Source: Chamaecyparis obtusa (taxonomy: Eukaryota > Streptophyta > Pinopsida > Cupressales > Cupressaceae). Taken from it: DNA of 64,000 bases. A program made the position numbers and the translations under genes. Shown here in pieces: positions 34,135 to 45,955 of this stretch (position 1 is the first letter of the stretch; each line of letters begins with the position of its first letter). Below the pieces are notes generated by a model. The model had not been told where the DNA came from. It did no database searches and was given only the letters and a program-made list of their open reading frames with translations. The stretch lies in the NCBI GenBank assembly GCA_027943335.1, contig BSBK01000873.1, positions 863,501 to 927,500 of the forward strand. Direction: 5' to 3'.

Positions 34135-35150
34135 TATGAAGAAGCTCTTGAAATCTTTAGAGTTGATGGATCACTCTAGAACATATCCTATTATTGAAAG
34201 CTTTGTTTGCTTCTGTGTGCATCAAATGAAGACATTGAGATGCGAAATGCAGCACCATTAAGGCATGATGAGTACACGAGTTTGAATTATATTTGGAGTG
34301 CTTTACTGTACATAAGCACAGAAATAACCCTTATTTCAGTTGTTCATTTGTAGGATATGTTTGAGCTTCTTACCCATGGTAATTATACGAGGACATTTTA
34401 AATCTTATCATTAAGTTACTGTTTAGACCTGTCGTGGTTGTGTGGAATTGTTCTGCAGAAAATGTTGGAAACTTTAATAACACATTTCAACTGTTCTTTC
34501 CTATCAACATGTGGAACTGCAGACATCGCTCTAGAACTACTTGTAAGAATACCCCAAGGCCATGTTGTGTCATGGAATACGATGATTGCAAGGCATGCAC
34601 AAAATGGTTTTGTTGTAAGGACTATAGAAACTTTTAGGATAAATTACATTTGGCAAAAATGTGGTTTGAACTGCTCTGGCTATCAATATAATGGATTTTA
34701 GAAAAAAAAAGAAGCTTTTTTACCTTTCAAGAAAATGCAATTGGCTGGGATAAAGCCAGATTCCACAACCATTGCATAAATCCCATGCCTGTCCCAAAAT
34801 AAATGCTTTAGAACTGCGTACGGACATCCATTAAAGGATTTTTATCAGAAGTTGTAGTTGCGAGTGCCCTGTCAGACATTATGAAAAATGTGGAATCTTG
34901 CACAAGCTCCATGAAAACTGATTGACAAAATTCCTCAAGGAATTGTGGTTTCACAGAGATAAATGATTTCAGAATATACATATTGTGTTTTGTTGGAAAG
35001 GTTTTGGAAACTTTCAGAGAAAAAGCGATAAGAAGGAGGCTTGTTTTATGTGTCAACATGGTAGATTTGGAAAAGAGAACCGGGACAAGGCTACATATCA
35101 ACTGTTTGACAAAATTCCTCAAAGAAATGAGTCCAATTGAGTGCATGATT
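34135..35150 (+). pseudogene. Pentatricopeptide repeat (PPR) protein pseudogene
   Basis: Translations in several frames show diagnostic plant PPR phrases: EEALEIFRVDGS near 34140, IPQGHVVSWNTMIARHAQNG followed by F (about 34550-34610), FKKMQLAGIKPDSTTIA (about 34727-34777), VVVASALSDIM (about 34850), then decayed DKIPQGIVVS and LFDKIPQRN copies (about 34930 and 35105). PPR proteins of this type bind organelle RNA. Here the repeats are scattered over frames with many stops, no start or targeting peptide is visible, and no repeat pair is intact. It probably represents a decayed gene copy. Confidence 0.7.
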
Positions 35151-35539
35151 GTAGGATAGACATAGCCTCCTCAGTAAGAGTAACGAGAATGTAAGTAATA
35201 AGGGACAGGATTGGCATGATGAGAATCAAAAGCTTCAATTTTTCTTTGCCACACCAAAGTGAGGATAAAATAACAGCCATAGCTGCTGGCATGTTGTGTG
35301 TAGGAGGCTAAAATGGGTGTGTTTTGTGTCATTAACTAGGCCAATTGATCAGAGCGATCATGATATTATAGAACTGTTCCTTTGATTTGAAAGATGAATA
35401 TGAGAAAATTATCAGCATTGATATTTTTGCAGTTTCTATATATATGATACATAATAAATGAAAAAAAAGGTGGGAAGGTTTCAAATCAAATATTCTCAAA
35501 TGGATGTCTGTAGTATGAATTGAATTACTAATAATATTG

Positions 35540-36060
35540 TTCTAGTTCTTTGTTTTCTTGAACAAAGACAAACTGGTCATGCCATTGACCTCCTCCAGCA
35601 GGTAAAATTGAAATACAACTCTGACGTAGACATTGTTTGCGATTAGATCTCTTCCCTTGCCTGTGAAACAACCAGTGTAAAATTGGAGGATAACTTGAGT
35701 GCCTTGGAAGGAAAAGTAGATTTTCTAAATATTTCAGTTTCATAATGAGTACAGAGATAAATAAGACTAATATTCTTCTTTCTAATTCAATTCTATAATA
35801 GACAAAGGCACCCTGGATTCTCTTTTTTGCAGATTCAATGACTGCAAGATTGATTTTTGTTGTTATAAATGAAGTATTACGAGCTGGGATGAGAAATCCA
35901 AAAGCTTTAGTGTTGACTGTCTACGTCAGTATGATGTATGTGGTTTGATCATTCAGATGCAATAGGCGGTTGAAAATCTTTTGAAAAGCAAGGATTCAAG
36001 GGAGCATTCTTACTTTCATGAGAATATTGGAGATATTTTTGAAGAAGATTAGTACATTAG
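35540..36060 (+). other. Possible exon relics of an unidentified gene
   Basis: Bases 35560-35740 read HAIDLLQQVKLKYNSDVDIV and, after one stop, SSLACETTSVKLEDNLSALE. A pyrimidine tract ending tttttttgcag at about 35822-35832 looks like a splice acceptor and is followed by a frame with SITSWDEKSKSFSVDCLRQY, CGLIIQMQ and SREHSYFHENIGDIFEED. I recognise no family and each part has stops. It could be a decayed host gene neighbouring the PPR relic, or chance. Confidence 0.25.
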
Positions 36061-38130
36061 CTATTAAAGATGTTAGTTATTAGAAAATAGAATCTATGCC
36101 AGTTCCATGGGGTCAGGCATGGAATTTGATGGGATGATAAATTATTAGACTGTATGAATTGACAGGCTAAATATTTATAAAACTGTAAATATGACACTTA
36201 AATTTATTAATAAACTGTCAAAATTTGTTATAGGGAATATAGTACTTTATATGTATGATATATGTGTATGATAAATTATGTTATTTTATAATATATATGT
36301 TTATATTTTGATTATTATATATTCATATTAATTTAGAATATTTTTAAAATACAATACATGATTTAAATATTTGTTTTATAATTTTAGATTATTTATTATA
36401 TATTTATATTAATTTAGAATTCTTTTAAAATAAAATATATGAATTTAGAAACTTGTTTAATTTATTTGAGATTTTTGCACTTTATATACTTTTTATCACA
36501 AATAGAAGTTTCTATTTGTATATTATTATTGATTTAAAATCTTTCTCAAATAAAACACATGAATTTATTTTCTAATTTCACGTTTTGTCTATCTATATGT
36601 ATTATGTTTAATATATGTATTGTTAATTATTTAAATTTGAAATAATTTATTAAATTATTTGTATATTAAAATTTTTGACAATCAATATTTTTCTTAAAAC
36701 ATAAAATGAAAGGCATTAAAATGATCAAACCATCATAAAAAAATCATATGATAGGTAGGGCTGACCGTCAAATTCTAGGCCTGATGGGGGTGTAACAATG
36801 GTTTTGCATTATTTGAATGATTAGAGAATTATAGACTTAAATATGAAGGACATACAAAGTCATCTCAAGGGTGTGCTCAATTAAAAACCTTTTTAAAAAA
36901 TTATCATTTGTTTGGTGGTGTCAAGTAAGGAAAGTGAAATATTTAAGATCAAAGCAATGTATAAGATGGATGTAGGCAAGGAGATATGTAATTATATTTA
37001 ATTATATTTTCATGGACAAATAATTTGAAAGTAGATAAGACACACAACAAGGAATTTTATCCTAAGTATTTCATGTGAAGAAGACAAAAGGAAGAAAAGA
37101 CAAAATTGTCTAAAGAAGCTAGAGATTATCCTAACATGGTCAACATGATAAGAGGAAAATGCAGAGATAAGATAAGGTTATTAGGGTAAATTACATTTTT
37201 TTATGATAAATTACAAATATTAAGGAATGTACATCAATAGGGATGGACTATCAATTAGGATGCTTCTTCAGGAAATGCCAAGAGCAACACTACAACATGA
37301 TTTTAGATGTTTTATTTTACATTTTCCTTGATTGCAATTAGATAAGAAAATTATTACCTCCTTTGTTTGTAAATAGTGATTTATGTCACTTTTGGTCAAG
37401 GTTAATCAATTGACTCTTTTTTGTGCAAAAATTATAAGGTTGATAACTTCATTCATTTTGCGCAAAAATGAGCTCGTTATTAACCCAAAAAAGAAGGTAG
37501 ATATGAAGAAAATGTCTATAAATACAAGGCAACTTGTAATGTTGGGGGAGATTTTTATGGAGGGGGAACTCTGTAGAAATTCAAAGAGAATGTATTTAAA
37601 TTACTTTTAGTTTTGCATTATGTACAGAAGGGTTTGAGATTGTACAATTTAATAAACATGATAAAGAATACAATTGTTCATATGTTTTGAATGTTCCTTT
37701 GTGTTACCATTGCTAACTTATTGTATGTTAAGTTTCTAGTCGTTTATGCATGTGTATGACATTGATATATGTGTAGTTGATGTAATGATTATAAATTAGG
37801 CTTTGGTATATTGGTTTGAATGTGATGAAGTGGTCTAGCTCTTCATATGTAATTGTTATCTATTATGGAATCTTGTTTGGTTTTAGTATGTCTACTATTG
37901 GGCATTCTTTTATGCACTTTGTTTAGTTTTGTCTTGTCTCCTTTTTGTACTTTTAGGTGAAAAGTACATAAAAACATCAAATACTCACATCATACAAGAG
38001 AGTTTCCCCTCTCAAATGCAGACGAAGATTGTGATCTAATTGCAATCTATCCAGCTATTGGCACAGTTGTCACTACTCATAGGAAAAATAAGGTCAGTTT
38101 TATAGAAACAACCACAGCGACAAATCTATT
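36061..38130. other. AT-rich non-coding sequence
   Basis: No gene or recognisable element. 36100-36700 is extremely AT-rich. 37383-37610 is an isolated 75-codon frame with no family resemblance. Confidence 0.6.
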
Positions 38131-38139
38131 TACCAACAT

Positions 38140-38685
38140 ATATATACATATATGTACATATACACATACATATACATATACATATACATACATATACATA
38201 CATAGATATGTATATGTACATACATACATACACACATACATACATACACACATACATACACACACACAGACATACACACACACACACACACACATACATA
38301 CACACACACACACATACAGACACACAGACATACACACATACACACATACACACATACACACAGACATACACACATACACACATACATACATACACACATA
38401 CATACATACATACACACATACATACACACATACATACACACAGACATACATACATACACACATACACACATACATACATACACACAGACATACACACATA
38501 CATACACACATACAGACATACATACATACATACAGACATACATACAGACATACATACATACACACATACACACATACATACACACATACAGACATACATA
38601 CATACATACAGACATACATACATACATACATACACACATACATACACACATACATACACACATACATACATACATATATATAAAC
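38140..38685. repeat. Large TACA/CACA/GACA microsatellite
   Basis: About 545 bp are built almost only from tetranucleotides taca, caca and gaca on the plus strand (tgta, tgtg, tgtc on the minus). Because the unit mixture avoids stops, long frames appear on both strands that encode only Tyr-Val-Cys-Met or His-Thr strings; these are not genes. Confidence 0.97.
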
Positions 38686-39681
38686 ACTTGGACTCAATAT
38701 CATCACACTTTTTCTTCAACCAATATTGAGATCTGCCAAATTGCACAAGCTATTTTCATAACATCATAATGAAGAAATATAATAATTATTTCAAACATTT
38801 TTCATCACGTGAGGTTAGGGTTAGAAATAAAACTCTTTAAATATAACATAAAATGAAAACTATGTGGTGTGTGCCAAACCATCATAACCGACCACTGGCG
38901 AGGAGCTAAACTGTACTGCCATCACTTGTCAATCACCTTAAATACTATATTTTGCATCGACGGGTTGGTACCCAAAAACCATAATCAAAATTGAAATTGC
39001 ATCATATTTCATTGCATTTAACATCATAAACATCCATGCATTCATCTCCAACATCATTTTATTGCATTCAACTAATGAAAAAGTATTCATAATAAATAAA
39101 CTTATTTGAAATTTGAAGAAGCACTTGATTCCAAAACATAAATTCATCATAGAATAGGTTGAATAATAACATCATAATTAGCATGTATCATGAAATATGT
39201 CAATCCAGATAGTAAACTCATTATCACATACTTAAAAAGCATAAAAGTATAATCGTCTAGAGTCCATGACTCCTAAAAATTAGGAATCACACGGGTTTAG
39301 TCGTGACAAGAGACGTGTTGCTAGAGTACTCTCTAAGAGAAAATTAAAGGATTATCTTGTCTTGTTTAAGCAATGTCCGACATCATGAGACTAGAGGCTT
39401 TTGATGATTGCTTTGTTCCCCTGGGACTTCTATCAAGGGAAGGGCTTATTATATGTGGTTTTTTAAGGTCAAAGAAAGGGATCTTTTTTCAAAGGAGTTT
39501 TATGAGTAGATACTTAGTAGTTTCCAGTAGTAGTACAGAGGAAGCATTCTCAATATCCATTTGAACCTTAACAAATGCCCCCCATGAAATAATTTGAATA
39601 TTTTGGGTTATGCCTACGATGGCCTTTATATTTTTACCCCCCTCAACAATCAAGAGGATCTGGTGTTTTGTGTTCATCATT

Positions 39682-39696
39682 TTGGAGTTGTTTGTT
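39682..39696. repeat. Target-site duplication, left copy
   Basis: The 15-mer ttggagttgtttgtt is repeated perfectly at 40185-40199, bracketing the minus-strand retroposon copy. Confidence 0.85.
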
Positions 39697-40184
39697 CTGA
39701 TTAGGAGGAAAACGGGATTTGAAAGGTCCTGAACCTTTTACAAGAAACCAGAAAGAATAAACATTAAGCTCCAAATCCAACAACCAACTAAAACACAAAA
39801 AAGGACAACCAAAGGACCAACAATAGAGAAGAACAACAAAAAAGGATAGTTGAATGGGGACAAAGGCTAGATCCAAAGAAAAATCCAGTCCCCTCGAGAG
39901 AAGCACAACAGATCACTGCCAAAGAATAACCATTGGAAAGAAGCAATCCAGAGAAAAACCCAAGATCAAGATTATCCCTTGGTCCCTTTCTTATGGAACT
40001 GAAGAGTCATATCAAAAGAAGGCGAGGATCTTTTGAAAGATTTACCTTTAACCATAATCCAACCTTCTTCCACTTGAGAGGCCTTATCCTGCCAGCATAA
40101 GAAATCCAGCACCGAATTCTCATCACCCAATAAGGTACTAGCACACTGCACAGGCTCAGCCAGACCAGTAGCTCTGGTTGATTA
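39697..40184 (-). mobile_element. ORF1-like short retroposon, copy 1
   Basis: These 488 bp, bounded by perfect 15-bp duplications, match the complement of the 3' part of the insertion at 45103-45939. Shared stretches include gcggtgctggatt-type text, GGTAAATCTTTCAA, GATCCTCGCCTTC and AGGGATAATC, plus the terminal caggacc-tttcaaat / caagacc-ccttcaaaa. On the minus strand the frame reads EEGWIMVKGKSFKRSSPSFD and HKKGTKG before a stop, like the C-terminus of a plant LINE ORF1. No RT follows; the element ends about 250 bp later without a long poly(A). It is 5'-truncated relative to copy 2. Confidence 0.65.
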
Positions 40185-40199
40185 TTGGAGTTGTTTGTT
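40185..40199. repeat. Target-site duplication, right copy
   Basis: Perfect second copy of ttggagttgtttgtt; see 39682-39696. Confidence 0.85.
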
Positions 40200-41039
40200 A
40201 GCTTGTTATTATTGGTGTGATCTTTTCGTATTTAGCTTTACAATTCTTATTGAGGATTTTGAATCACACTTTTACTCTTTTAATTTATTTATGGATATTC
40301 ATAGGGTTAAAATATATCATGCATTCATAGTTTTAAATCTTATTAGAATCTAGAGCACCATCTTAGAATAGGTTTACAATTTTATTTCATTTTGGAATGT
40401 CTTTCTCTCTTTCTCTTTTATATGTTAAAGTGAAAATTCAACTTCTAAAATCCTAGATATTATTTTATAGACTGCAATGAGATCGGGCACACATGTGAAA
40501 CTTCCCAAAGTTGTCCCCTTAAACATCAATTGTAGAGATAAAAAATTTCAGGACACCTTTGAGTCATGGATGATTAGATAGATCGGCATATGTTATGGAT
40601 GTGAGTAATTAGTTTTAGTTCTCCTAACTAGTGTTTGATCTTGTTATTGGAAGAATTTCCAGTCTTAGATTTGTGCTCTAGTTATGGGTATTGAAGATGA
40701 TTATGTTGATTCTTCTCTATATCTCGTGAGCACCATGGAGTTCTGGCAGTGCCCTATAGCCTTTTGTTATAAGTTGGATTGAACATGTTTGTGGAATCTA
40801 CACCTTAGCTTGTTCCTTTTCTTTTGTAGGTGGCATGTTAGAGGATGATAGGAATTATTTCCTCATATAGTGGACATCTTAGATATTGTTGCAACTATCA
40901 TGTTTGAGCATGAGAGCGTGTTTGAGAATTGTGTAGTTTCATGGATGGTTGTGACAATGCGGTTTCATCATTTGGATTCTAGTATCTTAAATATTGTTAT
41001 TTCTAGTGATGCTTGACAAGCCTTTAACAAGTGGGAGAC
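40200..41039 (+). mobile_element. 3' interior of a non-autonomous copia-like element
   Basis: No RNase H or other coding domain is recognisable. Its end, aacaagtgggagac at 41026-41039, is the typical purine-rich primer tract found just before copia 3' LTRs, and it abuts the TG of the LTR at 41040. The left limit of the element is unknown. Confidence 0.4.
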
Positions 41040-41847
41040 TGTTGGGATCAAGGTGTCTTAACCTTTAAGAGTCCTGGCATTAAATTTATTGGATTCTATT
41101 TGATGTATATTGCATCATATCCTAAGAGATAACATTATAGGCTATCATATCAATTTGTGGGACCCATATGTGAGGAGAATCTTACATGCTAAGTGAGGGG
41201 CATGGGAATGTGTCACTTGTCACCCATGAACTCATTTTGGCCAAATGTTTTAAAGAAAGTCCCAGGAGGTCCAAATTTGTGACACGTCTTGGTTTATTGA
41301 GTAGACTATGGCATGATGTTTAGGAAGTGCATGCCCACTTTGGAGAGTCAAATTTGGAAGATGCTAATTATTTTTAGGTTATGCATGATTGGAGTTTCTA
41401 TTTCATGTTGAGGCTACATGAAATTTGGATGCCTTTGGAGGTGCAAATACTTATTTGGTAGGTGCAACTTCTTATGCAAGTTTGGTAATAATTGACAAGT
41501 GCATATTTTGCATGAGTTGTCAATTTGAATGTTATTTTTTGCAAGTGTAATGTATTTGGCACCCTCCATGTGGCATCTTCATGCTTGGGTGTGAGTTAAT
41601 TAAAAACTTGTGATTTAATGTACAATAAGCTCTATAAATGAAAATGTAAATATTAGAGGAGTTTTAGAGAGGAGAGTGATTCACATAGGGGTTATGCTGG
41701 CAGATATCTTCTATAAATAGATAAAGATGTAATTCTCCATGTAAAGGCTTAGAGCTTCAAAATGTATTGTAACTTGTTAAATAATACATTGGCTTGAGAT
41801 TTTGGGGTTTGGGAAATTTTTACCTGAAAGGGTTTTCCCCATTTACA
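41040..41847 (+). repeat. Copia-like 3' LTR (right end uncertain)
   Basis: It opens TGTTGGGATCAAGGTGTC directly after a polypurine tract and contains a TATA-like ctataaatag near 41710 and a text typical of LTR 3' parts (gggttttccccatttaca ending at 41847). No partner LTR occurs in the window, although a fragment of a related LTR lies at 8433-8613. The end at 41847 is a guess from the CA dinucleotide. Confidence 0.45.
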
Positions 41848-43647
41848 TATATCAATCTTTTCTCTTGAGTCTCACCCTTCTTGTTTCATAATTTTGAAGT
41901 ATTGAATTTCTATGCCATAATGCTATTGAAACTTTCTTGGATCTATAAGGATCTCTAAATTGCAATATCTTTCCTTTAAGGATTAATAGATGAAAATTAA
42001 CAATGTTTCCACTTTTATAGCATACTAAAATGTGCTTCTATCTACTTGTTGAAATTTATTTTAAAGAAACATCAAATATTGAAGGTGCATACTAAATCTC
42101 AAAGGTGATTATGGGAGTCTCACACTTCCGTTCAAATATTGACACTTTTGTGAATGTTTTAGATGTGCTAATGAAACATGAGGACAAAAAATATTAGGTG
42201 GTGTAGTGGATCTAAGAGCCTCTTAGACCTCAACAATTAGTTCATAAATTTTTGGATATCCCCTTGTTCTTTTGGAAGGAAATTTGTAAGAATGTTTAGA
42301 TAGGTTTGTCAAACACCTTTCAAATGGATTTATTTATTAGGTTGAAATCGCAAATATCTATGATCTTTTTATTAACAAAGTGGATAATATCATACAACTC
42401 TTTTACTTGAATAATTTGAAAGTGACTAATACATTAAATTTCAAGAGATGATGTAAACTAATTAAAAGCAAAATACAAATAGTATATTTTATGGTTTTTA
42501 ATTTAAAAATTTAATTGGATATAGATCTTTATAGAATCAACATTGCAACTTAATGTTAATAGAATTATTTAAATAAGTTGAATGGGGCCTCTCTTTTTAT
42601 AGTAATGGTTTCCCTTTTTTTATTGATAAATTAAAAAAATCGATACGCAGACTCATTTTATCATTTCAATAAACATATGCTTTTTATTTCAATAAACATA
42701 TTATTTTATAAATCTCTACAATCTTGTGTACTAAAAACAATACTGTTTTGAAAGGTCCCTATATTTTAACTCAGCTAATTTTAGATTGCACTATAAAACA
42801 ATAGGGCATTGTTAATAGAGAACGCTTCAAAAACATTATTGTACAAAAATTTTAAGTGGAATAATACAACATACTATTTCATGGAAAATATTTGCTAAAT
42901 GGATAACATTTGTAACTTTATTTAGGAAAAACCCAATCTAGATAAATTTTACTTTTCACTTATAAATAATTTAATAAAAAGAATTATATTAATCCAAAAG
43001 TTGAAATAACTACTAGATGAATCATAAAGATTCAAACATCTTTAGCATCGTAAATTTCCATATGAAAAACCATGCAATTGCTAGGGTGGAACCAATTAAT
43101 ACACCTACCATAACTTGAAAATGTGTGTGAAATCCTTCCAATACTCGAACCAATGCCTAAGACATATACCAAACACACCAAAATATATAAATAGACAATT
43201 ATTTACATAAATTAAAGAAAAACAATAAATAGCATAGATTCAAATAGATTTAAGAAGGGTAAAGGTTGAAACCTTCACATAAGAATTAGTCGGGTGAAAA
43301 TTCCATTCATATTATTTGATCATATTATCAAAATACCGATATTGTAAAATTGATCATTAGTAAAAGCACTTTCACATCTAAGTTTTGTAAATGTTATAAA
43401 AATTATAAAATGAAAGAAAATTTATCTATTACTCGCATTTGATATTTTATGTTGCTAAAGCATGATTGATAATTTGTATTGTTCATATACGTTAGGTTGA
43501 TGCAAAAAGTGACATTTCTTCCATTTTTACAAATACAAAAACGTGCCTACATATGCCTTAAGGAATACTAAACTAATTATCCAAATCCAATTATCTAAAT
43601 CCTCTAGTCAATAAATAAAATTCTTGCTAAGGTATAATATCAATTGT

Positions 43648-43730
43648 GTGTGTATACATACATATGTATAATTGTCTATACATGTATACATATATGTATG
43701 TATACACATACATGTATATAGATATACAAC
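43648..43730. repeat. Self-complementary TATACA/TGTATA microsatellite
   Basis: Runs of gtatacatacatatgtata, then tatacatgtatacatatatg and tatacacatacatgtata, can fold on themselves. Low-complexity, no gene. Confidence 0.7.
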
Positions 43731-44614
43731 ACTTGTGATTCTTGTGGATTAAACAAAAAGATGAACAAGAAAATTATCACGTAAATCATTCCTCAAATGA
43801 AAAACACCATATACACTTGTATAGAGCTAAAAAAGTAGAAAAACCTTTTAGGATATAATATATCATTAGATATTATAATTAAAAATTAAAATTCAATATA
43901 TTAAATTCAATAACTAACAATGAGATGGAGGCACATACAATTTATCAAATTTGTAGATTTGTGTTACAGTGAAAAAAAAAATAACATGATAGAAAGGTTT
44001 CCATGCTAATCATAAATTCCATCAAAATAAAATATTTTCATTGGAAATAAAAGAACATGATGGAAAAAGTATGGCTTAACCTATCGTCGGTAATCTAATA
44101 ACAACATTGTTATAGAGAAGTTACTAAGTTATTAGCGAATTGTGCAATAGACAAGTAAACGAAGAAAGATTGAATAAATACCTTTCCATATAGCGACATT
44201 TCAATGAAATGTCACTCTTGGACAAGGTTACATATTTTACTCAAAGTGAAACCAACGTCACAATAAAAAAAATTGAACATATTTCATTATTTTGTGGCAT
44301 TACAAATAGGAAAGGCTGAAGTTAAGGGGAATTGTATAATTGTATTTTAGTGACGAGAGGATTAAAACAATTAAAAAATTTCTCCATATTTTAAGAATTG
44401 CAATAAAATTATTTTTATATTCAAATTGAAGGGTTCTAGAGTGTATGGTGAGATTGTACAAGTAGGGTTGTGGGTTGATCAAAGGAAATTTGGCGGTAAC
44501 TATAAGATTTCAAATACAGGATGTTCTTAGGATTAGTGATTTCACCTTTTGTAACTATAGCGATGTATCATGAAATGTTAAAATGGATGTATTATGGAGT
44601 ACAAAAGTTTGTGA

Positions 44615-44764
44615 CATATAAGTGAAAAGATATTAGGATCAGTAATAAAAATATAGTTAATAGTTTTTCTTATTATCAAATTTATAAATATGTTGATTGG
44701 TGCATATAAGTGAAAAGATATTAGGATCAATAAAAAGAACCAAAAATATGTTGATTGGTGCATA
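44615..44764. repeat. Interleaved direct duplications
   Basis: Catataagtgaaaagatattaggatca occurs at 44615-44641 and 44703-44729. A second 21-mer, aaatatgttgattggtgcat plus a, occurs at 44686-44706 and 44744-44764. The two pairs overlap in alternating order with different periods (88 and 58 bp). Confidence 0.8.
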
Positions 44765-45086
44765 GTTGTATCATTGCTTTTGAGTAACATTTACAAGTAC
44801 TACTTGTTACTTTATTGATAGATCTCATCAAAAGCTTTTGTTGAAAAATATTTAATGAAATATGGATAAGAAGCCTTATGTTTAATTTTTAAGGGTCTTT
44901 GGTTATGAGGCTTATATCTAGATGCATAAGAAAAAGTGATCTAAACTAGATCCAAAACCTTAAAAATGAAGATTTATAGTGGATAGTGAAAATGCTAATA
45001 TTCATAAGATTTTGAATCTACTAACCCAAAAAATTATTCATGAGATGTGATTTTCAAGGATTTTATATCATTTTAAGATCTTAAAT

Positions 45087-45102
45087 AACAAAGGGAAATA
45101 TG
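45087..45102. repeat. Target-site duplication, left copy
   Basis: Aacaaagggaaatatg matches aacaaaggaaaatatg at 45940-45955 with one mismatch, bracketing the plus-strand retroposon copy. Confidence 0.75.
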
Positions 45103-45939
45103 AGGTTGCAGCTAAATGTGGTTTGGGTAAAACCAAGTGTTCTGTGTCTTGGTGGAATGGTGTCTCTTCTCAGCACTACGCGGTTGAGAAGAGTTCTCCA
45201 CGGAGATTTTCTCAAGTTGTGGCTTCAGTTCCTCCTACTACTTCCCCTTTTGTTTCTTCCCCTTCGACTGTTGTGCCTCCGACGGTGGGCATGGTTTTAT
45301 CTAATGAGGATTCTATTGGTCATGTTGTTGATATGATGAGAGTGGGATCTCCCCTTGTTGTTTCTAACCTTGTGCGGGTTTCAGATTCTCCTAGCCCTGC
45401 TGGAACTATTTATGAAAGTTCTTTGATGGATGGATCCAGTATTCCTGTTGGTACGTTTGTTGTTGTTGGTCCTGTTGGTCCTATTGTTTCTCCCTCTTCG
45501 GAGGTTGTTGGTTCTGGATGTGTTCAGGCTTTTGGTTCTCTACTGATTGAGCTTGTAAAAGGTGATGGATCTTTATTGGGTGTTGGGAACTCGGTGCTGG
45601 ATTCCTTATGCTAGAAAGATGAGGCTGCTAAAGTGGACGAAGGATGGATTATGTGTAAAGGTAAATCTTTCAAGAGATCCTTGCCCTCTTTTTATATGAC
45701 TCTCTAGTCCCATAAGAAAGAGACTAAGGGATAATCCTGTTGTTGGTTTTCTCTTTGGGCTGCTTCTTTTCAATGTTTATTCTTTGGCAGTGTTCTTTTG
45801 TGTGTTTCTTGGGGGGATAGGCTTTTTCTTGGCTAGTCTGTTGTGTTTTGGGTGGTTCTTGTAAATCTTTATCTTAAGTTATTTGCTCTTTGTTATGGGT
45901 TTCAAGACCCCTTCAAAACTTGTTTTTACCTTAACCAAA
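45103..45939 (+). mobile_element. ORF1-like short retroposon, copy 2
   Basis: An 837-bp insertion with a 16-bp target duplication. A frame at 45123-45614 (and slightly upstream, CGLGKTKCSVSWWNGVSSQH) encodes a Ser/Val/Pro-rich protein whose start resembles the segment following the zinc knuckle in plant LINE ORF1 proteins. After a stop at 45612-45614 the frame goes on as DEGWIMCKGKSFKRSLPSFY and HKKETKG. The GT-rich base composition contrasts sharply with the AT-rich surroundings. There is no endonuclease or RT; the 3' end is ...ccttaaccaaaa. It shares its whole 3' half with copy 1 at 39697-40184. Confidence 0.6.
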
Positions 45940-45955
45940 AACAAAGGAAAATATG
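45940..45955. repeat. Target-site duplication, right copy
   Basis: Aacaaaggaaaatatg, one mismatch from the left copy at 45087-45102. Confidence 0.75.

Larger units (their letters stand above)
41848..45086. other. AT-rich non-coding sequence
   Basis: I see no gene. Notable items inside are a self-complementary tata/cata microsatellite at about 43648-43730 and an interleaved duplication at 44615-44764. Confidence 0.6.

Noticed and set aside
38077..38746. Three long minus-strand frames and one plus-strand frame of 170-210 codons
   Set aside because: They are translations of a tetranucleotide microsatellite (Tyr-Val-Cys-Met and His-Thr strings), with no real protein character.
39643..39906. 87-codon minus-strand frame
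   Set aside because: It lies in the non-coding 3' part of the retroposon copy and crosses its target duplication; the other copy has no matching frame.
45100..45336. Leu-rich 78-codon frame overlapping the ORF1-like frame
   Set aside because: The alternative frame at 45123-45614 is longer and matches plant ORF1-style motifs; the Leu-rich one is its shadow.
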